Origin: Blattamonas nauphoetae
Taxonomy: Eukaryota; Preaxostyla; Oxymonadida
Direction of reading: 5' to 3'
Assembly (NCBI GenBank): GCA_033064195.1
Contig: JARBJD010000209.1
Location: forward strand, 1-64,000
DNA length: 64,000 nucleotides
In this document: positions 10,330-19,606 of the stretch, piece by piece
Position numbering within the stretch: the first letter of the stretch is position 1
Layout of the letters: the number at the start of each line of letters is the position of its first letter
Position numbers and translations under genes: made by a program
Notes under the pieces: model-generated
The model's input: only the letters and a program-made list of their open reading frames with translations
Database searches by the model: none
Told to the model about the DNA's origin: nothing

Positions 10330-10641
10330 TTATAATCCTTTGAATTGAATCTTGGAATTTGACGATTGAGGTATGTCATCCTTGGAATACCGTGCATTTC
10401 GTGGAGGTTCATAATCAATCATCTGTTGTTGTGGTGCTCGATTGATTGCTTTGTTCTGCTGGTACACATCCATCATTCCTCCTAAGCCACTGAGTATTCC
10501 TCCTGCTGTTTGTCCAAACTTGTTGTTTGTCTGTGAGAGGAGTCCACCTCCAACCTGAAGAAGTGATGGAGCTAGAGGTTTGATGAATTGAAAGAACTGT
10601 TTGCCAATATTTTTGAGTTTGTTGAAACTTCCTGGTGCCAT
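10330..10641 (-). CDS. Small Gly-rich hydrophobic protein (minor capsid-like)
   Basis: The 103-aa product starts MAPGSFNKLKNIGKQF, followed by a Gly/Gln-rich hydrophobic core (LLQVGGGLLSQ, GQTAGGILSGLGGMMDV) and a polar tail with Pro/Arg. It has the profile of a membrane-active minor capsid protein such as adenovirus pVI. Its start resembles that of the downstream gene, suggesting duplication. The homologue in Polinton 2 is at 56823-57131. The role is inferred from context and composition. Confidence 0.55.
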   Translation of the reverse strand: MAPGSFNKLKNIGKQFFQFIKPLAPSLLQVGGGLLSQTNNKFGQTAGGILSGLGGMMDVYQQNKAINRAPQQQMIDYEPPRNARYSKDDIPQSSNSKIQFKGL

Positions 10642-10647
10642 TTATGT

Positions 10648-10659
10648 AAAAATAAAAAA
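10648..10659 (-). promoter_or_regulatory. T-rich gene-start motif before the 10330-10641 gene
   Basis: The - strand reads ATTTTTTATTTTTACAT followed by AAATG. Spacing to the ATG is as in the neighbours. Confidence 0.5.
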
Positions 10660-10677
10660 TACTATTCATTAATTTTT

Positions 10678-11265
10678 CTAACGAGGAATTGCCTTTGTCA
10701 ATGAAATTCCATAATTGAGAATTGTGTTGTATGCTTCGTTGTAGGCAATGCTCATATCTTTTCCACCAACAAGGATCTTGAAAATGGTTCGAAAGATTGG
10801 GAGTTTATTGAGACATAGACACTTGTCAGACAGATCATCCAATTCGATCACCACATCATTGATACCAGTGAGTGTCGCAATCAGAGCACATAAATCACTT
10901 TGGTTTGTGATCAGTTTCTTCGATGGTTCAATGAGATTATTCAGTAGTTTCTTTTCACAAGCGAATGCATTCTTGTAAACAAGCAGCAGTTGATCTTTGA
11001 ATGCTGCTATGTTAGAAGTGTATTCTCGCAGTGGTATTGAACGACTTTGGATTGGTGCTGATGGATAGATCTCAAGTGGTGGTGGATCATATGTACCTGG
11101 AACATTCTCAAGTTCAACATTTGCACCTTGTTCGTTGCGATCTTCGAGCTTTGATCTTCCAGAAGTTGATCCTTTGTTATCGATGATGACATTGTTGGTG
11201 ATTGACGTTGGAACTGAAGAAGAACTTGTGTGTTTTGTAAATTGACAACTTAGAATTGGCTGCAT
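10678..11265 (-). CDS. Conserved Polinton protein, unknown (about 195 aa)
   Basis: The product starts MQPILSCQFTKH (the ATG after the T-rich motif at 11275-11287). The first 90 residues are polar and Pro/Ser-rich (PPLEIYPSAPIQSRSIPLRE). The rest is helical with a hydrophobic C-terminus (FRTIFKILVGGKDMSIAYNE). The homologue at 56201-56797 is nearly identical in the C-terminal half. I do not recognise a family. Its place between the unknown 323-aa protein and the minor capsid proteins suggests a structural or maturation role. Confidence 0.6.
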   Translation of the reverse strand: MQPILSCQFTKHTSSSSVPTSITNNVIIDNKGSTSGRSKLEDRNEQGANVELENVPGTYDPPPLEIYPSAPIQSRSIPLREYTSNIAAFKDQLLLVYKNAFACEKKLLNNLIEPSKKLITNQSDLCALIATLTGINDVVIELDDLSDKCLCLNKLPIFRTIFKILVGGKDMSIAYNEAYNTILNYGISLTKAIPR

Positions 11266-11302
11266 CACTTTCTATAAAAATAAAAAATAAATATTTATGT
11301 TT

Positions 11303-12259
11303 TTAATCACTCATATCTTTCTCCAAGTGTGCGAATCGAGTATATTCAGGCATATGTCCTGTTTGGTATCTTCCGATATCTCCCGTTCTTGTTCTGTATG
11401 CTGCAGTTGTCTGTTCGTTTACAAATGTTGAGATGTTTGCTGAATAACGACCAAGGAAAGTATGCAAATCTTCTGTTTTTGTGATGATTTCGAGAAACTG
11501 TGGATAAATTTGTTCCTTAAACGCTTTTCTTGCTTTCGTTCTCTGATGATCTGGATTTGAACTGATGAAACCTTCAACATAGTCTTCAAGCCACTGATCC
11601 CACATCTTTGATGCAACTTTAGACTGAATGGAATTGAAAACCATATTGTCCAACACACCTTTCCCAGGATCGGCTGGAATCTCTCGACTGGCTCGATACA
11701 GCTTCAAAACATTGGTCATGAATTCACCAACAGCTTTCTTCATTATTGCATAAGGTTGTTGTGATCGTTGTGCTTGCATTTCTTGGTAGTTGACTTCACG
11801 ATAGTTTCCTGGTAAATCGTATGTTCCAGTTTTGAGGAAGTTGTTGTGTGCAGCTTTGATTTTTCTTCCATGATCTTGACGAAACGATGAGTATGGAGTT
11901 TGTCTTCGCATATCTGGTGTTGGATTCATTGAATAGTAAGTCTCGACGACAGGTCGACTGTTGTATGATGCAAGCATGAAACCATTCGCTGCAACCAGAT
12001 CTCCATTGTCTCTGTCGTATACCATCACATCAGGAACTTTTCCATGTTTCTCCATTTCCACTCTCCAGTTCTGTCCAGTCCTTTCAATGTATTCTAAAGC
12101 TGATGGAACACTACTGAGTGCAGAATTGAATTTGGTGCGAATGTCATCATCAGCATAGATTCTTTTCATTGCATCCAAAGCCCCCTGATCATATCTCATT
12201 TTCGGTTTCTTCGCTGTTGCTTTTCTTCTTACTGGTACGTACTGAATCTTTTGCGACAT
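11303..12259 (-). CDS. Conserved Polinton protein, unknown (about 318 aa)
   Basis: The ATG chosen (MSQKIQYVPVRRK) follows the T-rich motif at 12272-12282; an upstream TTG start is unlikely. The N-terminus is basic (Arg/Lys) and the rest is helical and charged, with FSSVPSALEYIERTGQNW-like and VAANGFMLASYNSRPVVETY segments and a Tyr-rich end (GHMPEYTRFAHLEKDMSD). The homologue is at 55196-56157. No known fold is recognised. A DNA- or capsid-associated scaffold would fit the basic N-terminus, but this is speculation. Confidence 0.6.
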   Translation of the reverse strand: MSQKIQYVPVRRKATAKKPKMRYDQGALDAMKRIYADDDIRTKFNSALSSVPSALEYIERTGQNWRVEMEKHGKVPDVMVYDRDNGDLVAANGFMLASYNSRPVVETYYSMNPTPDMRRQTPYSSFRQDHGRKIKAAHNNFLKTGTYDLPGNYREVNYQEMQAQRSQQPYAIMKKAVGEFMTNVLKLYRASREIPADPGKGVLDNMVFNSIQSKVASKMWDQWLEDYVEGFISSNPDHQRTKARKAFKEQIYPQFLEIITKTEDLHTFLGRYSANISTFVNEQTTAAYRTRTGDIGRYQTGHMPEYTRFAHLEKDMSD

Positions 12260-12318
12260 TGTGTTTTCATACAAAATAAAAAATCCAAAACTATATTTTA
12301 ATTAGAGAGAAATCATAA

Positions 12319-13200
12319 ATGAAAAGATCTTCAACAACAAAACCTTTGGTTTCGCGGAGGGTGGAACCCTCTTCTCTTACAGCATACGTGAATGCAAAAT
12401 TGAGTGAAGCATCTAGTAGGAATGTTTCTCATGAAGTGCAATCACAGATTCATCCAGACCTAAATTTCAATCGCAACAGTGTCAATGTCCTGGTTGGAAA
12501 GAGAGGAAGTGGAAAAACATTCAATGCTCTTCGAGAGGTTGCCAAGCTCCAGAATGTTCAAGTCAGAAACGAATTGTTTCACTTGTTTGTCTTCGTCACT
12601 GATAAGAACATTGATCCAACCTTCGACAAGTTCAAACCAATACTGAACGTTCCTTATGTCAAAGTCAAATATGAAGATGCTCTTCCATTTCTGTTGGAAC
12701 TCTCTGAATCAATAGCTGCTTACGAAGAGATCATAGACAACCAGTGGCAAGACAAAATCACTGATGAATGTAGAGAGGATCTCTTTGACTCACTTTACAT
12801 TGATGACTTCTCAGTGAAGAATCTCCAAACAATTATTCTCCTTGATGACTGCCGCAGAATCCTAGGTGAACGAAGGACATCCAAAAATAGAATGACAATG
12901 ATGGACTTATTACTGGAAAATCGACAACCGAAATTTACATTCTTTCTGACAATGCATGAGCTCTTCAGTTTGTCAGCAGACATGAAGTCAAACATCGATT
13001 CGATGTGGATCTTTGGAGGATTCAACAAAGAACGAATCAGTCGAGTCTATCCTCAGTTGAACTCACCAATTGATATTCGACACTTCTGGAATGTCTACCA
13101 AAGGAAACAGAAATGTGAAGCAATCATTCTTCGATACAATACAGATGGAGTTGCACTGACTGAGATCAACAAAGAAGGTTTAAACCGAACTGTCCGTTAA
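12319..13200 (+). CDS. Genome-packaging ATPase, FtsK/HerA (A32-like) type
   Basis: The 293-aa product has Walker A VLVGKRGSGKTF at about residues 57-68, Walker B LQTIILLDDCRRIL at about 168-181 and a downstream polar 'FFLTMHELFSL' sensor-like strand. This matches the ATPase that Polintons, adenovirus-like elements and NCLDVs use to pump DNA into the capsid. It is the one core gene on the strand opposite to its neighbours and overlaps the coiled-coil ORF by about 20 bp tail to tail. The same arrangement is kept in Polinton 2 (54211-55134). Confidence 0.8.
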   Translation: MKRSSTTKPLVSRRVEPSSLTAYVNAKLSEASSRNVSHEVQSQIHPDLNFNRNSVNVLVGKRGSGKTFNALREVAKLQNVQVRNELFHLFVFVTDKNIDPTFDKFKPILNVPYVKVKYEDALPFLLELSESIAAYEEIIDNQWQDKITDECREDLFDSLYIDDFSVKNLQTIILLDDCRRILGERRTSKNRMTMMDLLLENRQPKFTFFLTMHELFSLSADMKSNIDSMWIFGGFNKERISRVYPQLNSPIDIRHFWNVYQRKQKCEAIILRYNTDGVALTEINKEGLNRTVR

Positions 13201-13530
13201 TTCTTGAATAAGGTTACCAATAGTCTCGTCAAGACTTCGAAGCCTCATGCTGAGAGTATCTGTCAACGTCCGAATTGATTCTTCAATGTCTGAAAGTCTT
13301 TGATCAATCGAGGATTCACCGTTGTTCTCATTACTTGATTTCCTCAGTGCGATCTCACCTCTTATTTTTGTGATTCTGTATCCATCAATTCTGATCAACC
13401 GATTAAGTTTCTGAGTTGTGAATTTATTCAGTTCTTCTCTGTTCTTTTCCAAATGTCTCTGAAAGTCATAGATGTTTTCAAAACATTTCTGTTCAGGATC
13501 AAACGGTTCTAAAATTTTCAGTGATGACAT
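13180..13530 (-). CDS. Small coiled-coil Polinton protein, unknown
   Basis: The 116-aa product starts MSSLKILEPFDPEQK. The C-terminal 45 residues (RLSDIEESIRTLTDTLSMRL and following) form heptad-like repeats typical of a coiled coil. It is placed between the integrase and the ATPase and is conserved at 53951-54309. No family is recognised. Confidence 0.55.
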   Translation of the reverse strand: MSSLKILEPFDPEQKCFENIYDFQRHLEKNREELNKFTTQKLNRLIRIDGYRITKIRGEIALRKSSNENNGESSIDQRLSDIEESIRTLTDTLSMRLRSLDETIGNLIQELTDSSV

Positions 13531-13565
13531 TTAAAAGAAATTAAAATATTCGAATCAGTTTTGAT

Positions 13566-15464
13566 TTAACCTAAATTGAATTCACCAATGAACTCTGGAG
13601 TTAAATTGTCAATTGAGTCTGCATGGAACTTTGTGTGTTGAATTGGAACGTACACTATTTTTGGGAGACATGTGAGTCCATTCAGAAGTTTAGCTACCAC
13701 ATTTCCGTGTTTGTACTCAATGAATTGTCCAACAAACTGAAACTGTCTTCGCTTCTTCTGAAACTTGGCAACCGTCTTGTTTAAATCAAGGTGAATCAAC
13801 AGAATGTTTCCTGGTTTGTATCGCCAAAGCAATTGTGTTGTCTGCTGTCTTTGGATGTTCTTTAATTGTTCTTCACAACTGGAGATATACAGTGCTTCGA
13901 TTTCACGATTGTTTTGTGCTTGCTGTGGAGTGAACTTGTTCCAGTATGCTCGATGTGGAGTCATGTTGTAGTATTCCACCATCTGATTCATCAGTGAATG
14001 ATTTGCCATTTGTGTCGTATTGTCCTGGAATCCATCTCTGATTGTTCTGATCACTCGATCGACAATTCTGTTGTGATTCGTGAATGGTGAGCTTGTGAAA
14101 TATGTACTGACCTTTTGCTTTCTAAAGAACTTTTCTGCTACTCCACTTGTCCATGCAGCTTCTCCATCACCTCGAATGTTATTCACATGAACTCCACGAT
14201 GATTAATCAGGTCATTGATTGCAGTCTTGACTTTGCTCCATGATTTATCCAGTACAGGAATCACAACAAGGTATTTTGTGTTGATGTTGATGGCAAATAG
14301 ATAAATCTGAAGAACTGTTTTCGTAGCTGGTGATTGAATGAAAACAAGATCAATTTCCCATGATCCAAACTTGGGAGAGAAGAAGGGTCTGTCACACTTC
14401 TGTGGAACTTTTCTGTCTGCTGTCTTTTCTGAATCTCCAGTGATGTCTTTGGACATGAATTGCATCTTTGATCGAAATGGATACTGGATTTTCTCTGTTG
14501 TCCTCGGTTTTGTTGGTGGATCTTTTCTCATCGCATCGCCTCCTTTTTCCCTCTGGATTTTCCTCGGATGTGCAGAATCCCATCTGTGAGTATATTCATC
14601 GTACCAGTCCTGAAATGATCGTCCACCAAATGGGATTTGTTTTGTGTGAGTCAGAATGAAAGCTTTGTCATCATTTGCGATGCTTCTGTTGATTGATTCT
14701 TTCACAAATGTGTCACGGTTCATTTTCCTCAAGTCTCCAATTTGTTTGGTGATGAATTGTTCCATCTGCTTTTGATTATTCATGATTGAGTTCTCAGCTT
14801 TTATCTGTTCATCTTCGGAATCATTTCTCTGTTGATGATCAAACAATCCTTTCATTTGTTCCAACTTATTCAGTACTTGTTGTGTCGTAGGTTCGAATTG
14901 TCTAAACTCGAAAGGAGTTGTTCTGTTTGACATTGGTGTACTGATAAGAATATCATCATTCTCCTCCTCTTCGAATCTCCTCTCCTTACTTGGAAATTCA
15001 TATTCTGAACCAATCGATTTCAAGTTTCTCTTCAGTCCAGGAATGACTGAAGAAAGTGGTGGTTGAATCTCAATTTTTGTTGGGATTTGTGTTGCCTCTG
15101 CAGGACTTCGAACCATTGGTGGTGAAATCACCTCGCGATGGTATTGTTGATATGCTTTGTATGCACCTTCAGCTCTATATTTCACTACCAGTCTTCCAAG
15201 GAATCCTTTTACAAACAGTTGTACAACTTTTGTTCCATCTTCAAGTGATAAATTTGGAGGTAAATCTCCATTGAACCAATCTTCGAAATATGTTTCATCA
15301 TTTCCATCAAATGGTCCATTAGAATCAGTGCCACGATAGACATGTAAATAGTTTGTTGGAGACCATTTGATTTCGACTATTTTTTTCTTGGAATATTGTG
15401 TACACCGAAGTAGCCTATACACGAGTTCATTCATCTGTACGGGGTCCAATTGTTGAGTGTTCAT
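13566..15464 (-). CDS. RVE-family integrase of Polinton 1 (632 aa)
   Basis: The product starts MNTQQLDPVQMNELV after a T-rich motif (15470-15479). A long variable N-terminal part holds Glu/Gln-rich stretches. The catalytic core lies at about residues 365-500, with FGSWEIDLVFIQ, VNNIRGDGEAAW and NHNRIVDRVIRTIRDG forming the DDE/D-type triad of retroviral-like integrases. A C-terminal basic segment (LLWRYKPGNILLIHLDL and QFVGQFIEYKHGNVVAKLL) resembles an SH3/chromo-type barrel. It inserts the element and is expected to make 6-bp duplications, as seen at 1447 and 44148. The copy in Polinton 2 is at 51907-53880. Confidence 0.85.
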   Translation of the reverse strand: MNTQQLDPVQMNELVYRLLRCTQYSKKKIVEIKWSPTNYLHVYRGTDSNGPFDGNDETYFEDWFNGDLPPNLSLEDGTKVVQLFVKGFLGRLVVKYRAEGAYKAYQQYHREVISPPMVRSPAEATQIPTKIEIQPPLSSVIPGLKRNLKSIGSEYEFPSKERRFEEEENDDILISTPMSNRTTPFEFRQFEPTTQQVLNKLEQMKGLFDHQQRNDSEDEQIKAENSIMNNQKQMEQFITKQIGDLRKMNRDTFVKESINRSIANDDKAFILTHTKQIPFGGRSFQDWYDEYTHRWDSAHPRKIQREKGGDAMRKDPPTKPRTTEKIQYPFRSKMQFMSKDITGDSEKTADRKVPQKCDRPFFSPKFGSWEIDLVFIQSPATKTVLQIYLFAININTKYLVVIPVLDKSWSKVKTAINDLINHRGVHVNNIRGDGEAAWTSGVAEKFFRKQKVSTYFTSSPFTNHNRIVDRVIRTIRDGFQDNTTQMANHSLMNQMVEYYNMTPHRAYWNKFTPQQAQNNREIEALYISSCEEQLKNIQRQQTTQLLWRYKPGNILLIHLDLNKTVAKFQKKRRQFQFVGQFIEYKHGNVVAKLLNGLTCLPKIVYVPIQHTKFHADSIDNLTPEFIGEFNLG

Positions 15465-15469
15465 TTATT

Positions 15470-15479
15470 CAAAAATAAA
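15470..15479 (-). promoter_or_regulatory. T-rich gene-start motif, integrase
   Basis: The - strand reads CTTTATTTTTGAATAAATG. The same bases are at 51892-51901 before the other integrase. Confidence 0.5.
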
Positions 15480-15487
15480 GTTTGTGT

Positions 15488-18400
15488 TTATTGAAGAATA
15501 TAATCAGTTGCTTTCAATCCATAAATGAACGGAGGACACGATTCATTTTCAAGTACGATTGCCTTCAGATGAATTCCACTGAGACTGAGTTTCTGTTGTT
15601 GTATTTTCGCTATCTCAAATCCATTGGTGTCATCATCAGAATGAACTCTCCTCGTTTGAAAGTTCAGTGTTGTAGTCACAGTTTTCTCTCCCTTGAGACA
15701 CTTGACATAATCGTTGCTTGTTATTGTTGTTTTCTTCAGTGACACTCCTTTGATTTTGCATTTCTCATCGAGAGAGTAGCACTTGGGTGCAAGACAGATC
15801 ATCTGTTCACCTTCCTTTTCAATAGCTAGTCCCAACAACTTCTTCTCATCATCAACTCCTTTTTCAGGATTGGGAAACCATTCATATTTGTGTGCATCAT
15901 AGAATTCCTTGTCAGCAATCACGTGTTCAAATTGTTGATGAATTCCAGCGTTTTGATCTCCACTAATTGCCCAGTATGCAGAGTCTGTGTCTCCCTCACA
16001 GAAATGAATCTTGTTCATGTCTAGGCATTTGTACATGAAGTTGTAGATGAAATTCAGATACCAGAACTTGGCATTGTCGAGTGTGAAAACTGCTTCTTGC
16101 AGACATGTTTTGCATGATGCTTTCTCTCTGTCTTCAATCACAATGTAGTTGTCCTCGTTGATCTCTCGAGTCGCTACAAATCCTTTCATCATTTGCTTCA
16201 GGTATGTTCTCTTCTCATTGCAGATGGTGATTGAGTTGTATTTCTCAGTGTTCATTCCATCATATCCGTAACTTCCATTCAAGTTCGTCTTACAGAACTG
16301 TTCCTTTCCTTTGTTTCCAACCTTCATTGCTTCTATTCTGTCATTCATGAATGAAGTCACAAATGGTTCAAATCCAGCATGTCTCGAGAATACCATCACA
16401 CTCTTGATGTCGTCTACAATGAAGTGGCAATAGTCGATGAGGAACCACAGATAGTATGTCGAAAAGAACATATACTGATCGTGTGTGCTCAAGAGCTGAG
16501 TTAATTTCCGTTGCTTATCATCAGTCTTCAATCCATGCTTCTTCATCAACGAGTATGTCTTCTCTCCAATGTTTTCTTCTGTTGTATTGACAATGATGTT
16601 TCTGAAGATTGGTGGGAAGTTAATGAACTCATTGATGTGCTTCTCATCGATGTGTCCTTTCAGTTCTGCAACAAATAGTGTCTTCTGATTCTTGTCTTCA
16701 ATGAGCTTCCTGCATTCTTTATCTCCTGTTGCGGTGAACAAACATCTTCCTGGCATGTACATTCTGTGTTTGGTGTATGGATTGTTCTTGTTCTTGATTG
16801 ATGAGAATGCACTTGGATAAAGTGAATTGAAATCAACACCACAGACATGAGTCATTTTGTGTTCTGTATCATTGGAGATCACCTTTCCGTCTTCATACTT
16901 GAAGTGATTGATTGGAGTCACATCTTTGATATTCTGTCTGTGTTGAACATTCGATAATCCACCAGTCACTGCTGCTCTCAACTTGTGATATGTTTGCTCA
17001 TGTGTCAGAGTCATTGGCAATGATTTCCAGATTCAGTACTTCTTCAGTTGAATTCTCAATCTTGTGAGATGCTCATCTTTGTCTGACTTGTAGGTGTTGC
17101 AGTAATCACAGCAGATCTTTACGTTCTCTTTTGAATGTCCTTTTGAATTGTCGATTCGATCCAGTGTTGGTCGTACTGCTTGTGAGAAGTGGCTCTTGCA
17201 GATATAGCATACTCTCTTGCATTGTTGAACAAACCAATCGTAATCTGCTTCAGTGACATTTTTGTTAGTATTGCGATGAGCTTTCTGGTCTTGATAAATG
17301 TACGATGCAACCTTGTACTTCCAGTATTGTTTCGTGATTTTTATTTCACCAGATTGATCCACTCCATTGAAATCATCGTCGATATCAAAGTCCTTGTAGG
17401 CACATGCATATTTGATTGCTGAAGCATTTGCTGACAATGAGAGATTGTGCAGCATGTCCACTTTGTATTGGAAGTTTAGATCGATCAAATTGTCCAATGG
17501 TGCAATCATGCATTCGACGTCTCTGATGTTGTAGAATTTGAGGTATTCCCATCTGTTTTTGAATCCTTGCTTGTTCCAATCATCAAGATATAATTGATAA
17601 TCACTGTCGGACATTTCACTGTTGTTGAGACTGGAATAGAATTCATATTTGGAGAATGGTTCTTGTTTGCTCAACACTGCATCGTAGTCTGATGAATCAA
17701 ATGATTCGTATGCGAAGAATGATTTCTGAAGCGTTGTATTTCCTCCAAAGGCTTTTACTGCATTATCCAATGTCATTGGTCCTGTGTATGACATCATGTC
17801 AATGAATCGAAGCACTTGTTGAGTTCTCTCGTGTCTGATCAATACCTGCTTGTACTTGGTTGTTGATCCAAGGAAGCTCACCACTTTCCAATTCTTGTCA
17901 ACGAGATCACGGAAGATGAGATTGATGTCGAATCTGGAACTGTTGAATCCAATCACACTGACTTCATTCTGAGAAGGCATTTCCGGGTCTTCGTATTGGT
18001 TGTTCTCTCGAACTGTCTCTGCAAATTTGAAGAGTTCTCTGATCCATTGCTTCACAAAGTCCTTTCCATCTCGAAGATCAAAGTAGATTGACTTCACTCC
18101 TGATTTTGTTTTGATTGCTGATGCAACTGAGAGAGGTTTTAGATGAGAGATCAATTGTGTGTTGTGATCTGAGAATAGATTGTCAAGAATGAGATCCTCC
18201 ATTGTTTCGAAATCGTAAGTGATGTAGTATTGGGTTGGTTTGAATTCGTTTTGTCTCTTGTGTGCCATCAGAAATTCATGAGTCTTATTGTTGAGGATGT
18301 GTGGAACATATGGTCGTGGTGTCTTATCAAGTGAGATCTTCTTCACGTGTTTTCCATCAAGTTCCTGACACTCAGCAAGATGCTTCTCGTAATATCTCTT

Positions 18401-18799
18401 GAAGTTTGTATCCTTCACTTGAAATCCTCGTGATTGACAGAATGGACAGAGTTTGTATCCAGTTAATTTCTCAGGATCAACAATGAACATCACATGAACG
18501 AGAGTTGCGGTGAGCGGAATCATCAGAAGTGGAAGAACTCTTGCATCATCATTCTCGTTGACATACGATTGACTGAGGAAGTACCGCTTCTTGTCTTCAT
18601 CGAACTCATAAATGTGAACGGTAATGTTGAATTGAATCATTGCTTTCTCTAAATCACATGCAATATCAAAGCCAGGATATTGTTGAAGATGTGGAGTCAA
18701 TTGTCGAGACTTTAGATGTGTGAGATTCATCCATTGTGCGAACAATCTGTAGGCTTCACTGTTCCTCATATTGATTGAGATTTTCTCGCCTTTGACATC
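15488..18799 (-). pseudogene. Protein-primed DNA polymerase B, main part (fossil, split by a transposon)
   Basis: This is the main part of the family-B replicative polymerase. In order it has a C2HC-type finger (YKLCPFCQSRGF), Exo I ITYDFETMED, Exo II VIGFNSSRFDINL, Exo III YNIRDVECM, an HNH-like insert (CYICKSHF, TLDRIDNSKGHSKENVKI, CCDYCN), palm motif A VDFNSLYPSAF, motif B KTNLNGSYGYDG, motif C CEGDTDSAYW and a KIKGVSLKK thumb-side motif. The N-terminal part lies at 22519-23622, beyond the transposon at 18800-22518. Besides that insertion the gene has about one break. The homologue at 47477-51883 is a single open frame. Confidence 0.85.
18791..18799. repeat. Left 9-bp target duplication of element A (TTTGACATC)
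   Basis: TTTGACATC abuts GGGTACC at the left end of the transposon; the same nine bases follow its right end at 22519-22527. Confidence 0.85.
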
Positions 18800-18815
18800 G
18801 GGTACCTCAATTCTC

Positions 18816-18949
18816 AGGGGAAAATCTCGATCACAGGGGAAAATCTCGATCACAGGGGAAAATCTCGATCACAGGGGAAAATCTCAAACACAGGGGAAAA
18901 TCTCAGTCACAGGGGAAAATCTCGGGCCACAGGGGAAGAATCTCATGGA
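18816..18949 (+). repeat. 19-bp iterons, left end of element A (7 units)
   Basis: Tandem units of AGGGGAAAATCTCGATCAC begin at position 17 of the element. The inner units drift (CTCAAACAC, CTCAGTCAC, CTCGGGCCAC). The mirror array is at about 22370-22502. Unit number differs in copy B (about 10 left, 9 right), so the arrays expand and contract. All three frames are open over the repeat and give meaningless repeat peptides. Confidence 0.85.
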
Positions 18950-18982
18950 CAAGGGGATTGAAGGAGAAAGAAATTTTGAACA

Positions 18983-19051
18983 TGCGTGGTTCAGCGGTAA
19001 ATGCGTTGGACTTTAACACGGCGGACCCTGGTTCGATTCCGGTCATCAGCA
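18983..19051 (+). tRNA. tRNA-like Pol III unit in left TIR of element A (degenerate)
   Basis: The A-box match is TGGTTCAGCGGT and the B-box match is GGTTCGATTCC, followed directly by a T7 run. The T-arm pairs except at its base, but the acceptor and anticodon stems pair poorly, so a working tRNA is unlikely. Identical copies sit in all four TIRs of elements A and B, pointing inward. It could be a tRNA-derived internal promoter. Confidence 0.45.
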
Positions 19052-19116
19052 TTTTTTTGACTTTTTTGATCTTCCTGAATTTCTCACAAATATGTTACAT
19101 TCTCTTCGTTTAACGA

Positions 19117-19124
19117 CTTTTCGA
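19117..19124. repeat. 8-bp target duplication of the MITE (CTTTTCGA)
   Basis: CTTTTCGA is repeated at 19607-19614. Copy B and both right TIRs keep a single uninterrupted CTTTTCGA at this place (for example within 59100-59115), which is the empty site. Confidence 0.8.
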
Positions 19125-19606
19125 GGCACGAGTGGACTTTCTGGGCCAAAGGTGATCGAGGTGTGTTGTGACATTGTAGTTCATCGAGGCTATTCTCTCG
19201 TAATAAATTGTCGAATATGGATGTGAACACGTTTTATTTTCAAAATGTTGAGAATACTGTCGAGATCGTCTCAGAGAATGTCACGATCATTCGATCGTGT
19301 TTGATGAGGTCGATCGGCGAACTATATCACTTCATCTTTACGCTTTCTTGATTCATTTCAACTTTATGTCTCGTATTTTCTTACAATTTTTCAAAACATA
19401 GCGATTGATCATGATGTATCGTGAAGTGACAATCTACTGCAGTTCTCCCTTCAAGACACCAATTTTTGGGAAGTGAACGTGCGGCGCGTTTGGCCTAGCG
19501 GTAGCCAACCCCTCTGTCGACTGTTGTGCTCGGGGTTCGACTCCCGCCGAGCACAACTTTTTTGCCACTACTTAGAGTTTTTTGGCCCAGAAAGTCCACC
19601 CTTGCC
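19125..19606. mobile_element. 482-bp MITE with 8-bp target duplication
   Basis: TIRs are about 26 bp: GGCACGAGTGGACTTTC at the left and its near reverse complement (GGCAAGGGTGGACTTTC read inward) at the right. The insertion is defined exactly by comparison with the three uninterrupted TIR copies. An 8-bp duplication suits hAT- or Merlin-type elements, and the GG start leans to Merlin. It has no coding capacity and carries a tRNA-like unit near its right end. It is younger than element A. Confidence 0.8.
19483..19554 (+). tRNA. tRNA-like Pol III unit inside the MITE
   Basis: The A-box-like string is TGGCCTAGCGGTA and the B box is GGTTCGACTCC, followed by a T6 run at 19558-19563. The D-stem (GGC/GCC) and part of the T-stem can pair, and GTGCTCGG/CCGAGCAC forms a strong extra hairpin. 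The 5' acceptor strand does not match the 3' side, so it is probably tRNA-derived and not a decoding tRNA. Confidence 0.4.

Noticed and set aside
13566-15464. LTR retrotransposon or retrovirus, suggested by the RVE integrase
   Set aside because: There is no reverse transcriptase, protease or LTR. Protein-primed polymerase B, packaging ATPase, capsid genes, long TIRs and 6-bp duplications identify Polintons.
18816-18949. CRISPR-like short repeat array
   Set aside because: The repeats are tandem without spacers, sit at transposon ends in inverted pairs, and the genome is eukaryotic.
18771-19016. ORFs of repeated 'GKISITGENLDHRGKS' type peptide at the ends of elements A and B
   Set aside because: They are translations of 19-bp tandem repeats, open in several frames because the unit lacks stops; they occur at all four ends and track unit number.
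19483-19554. Functional tRNA genes at this and the other tRNA-like loci
   Set aside because: Acceptor and anticodon stems do not pair properly; only the A/B boxes, parts of the D and T arms and the T-run are preserved.
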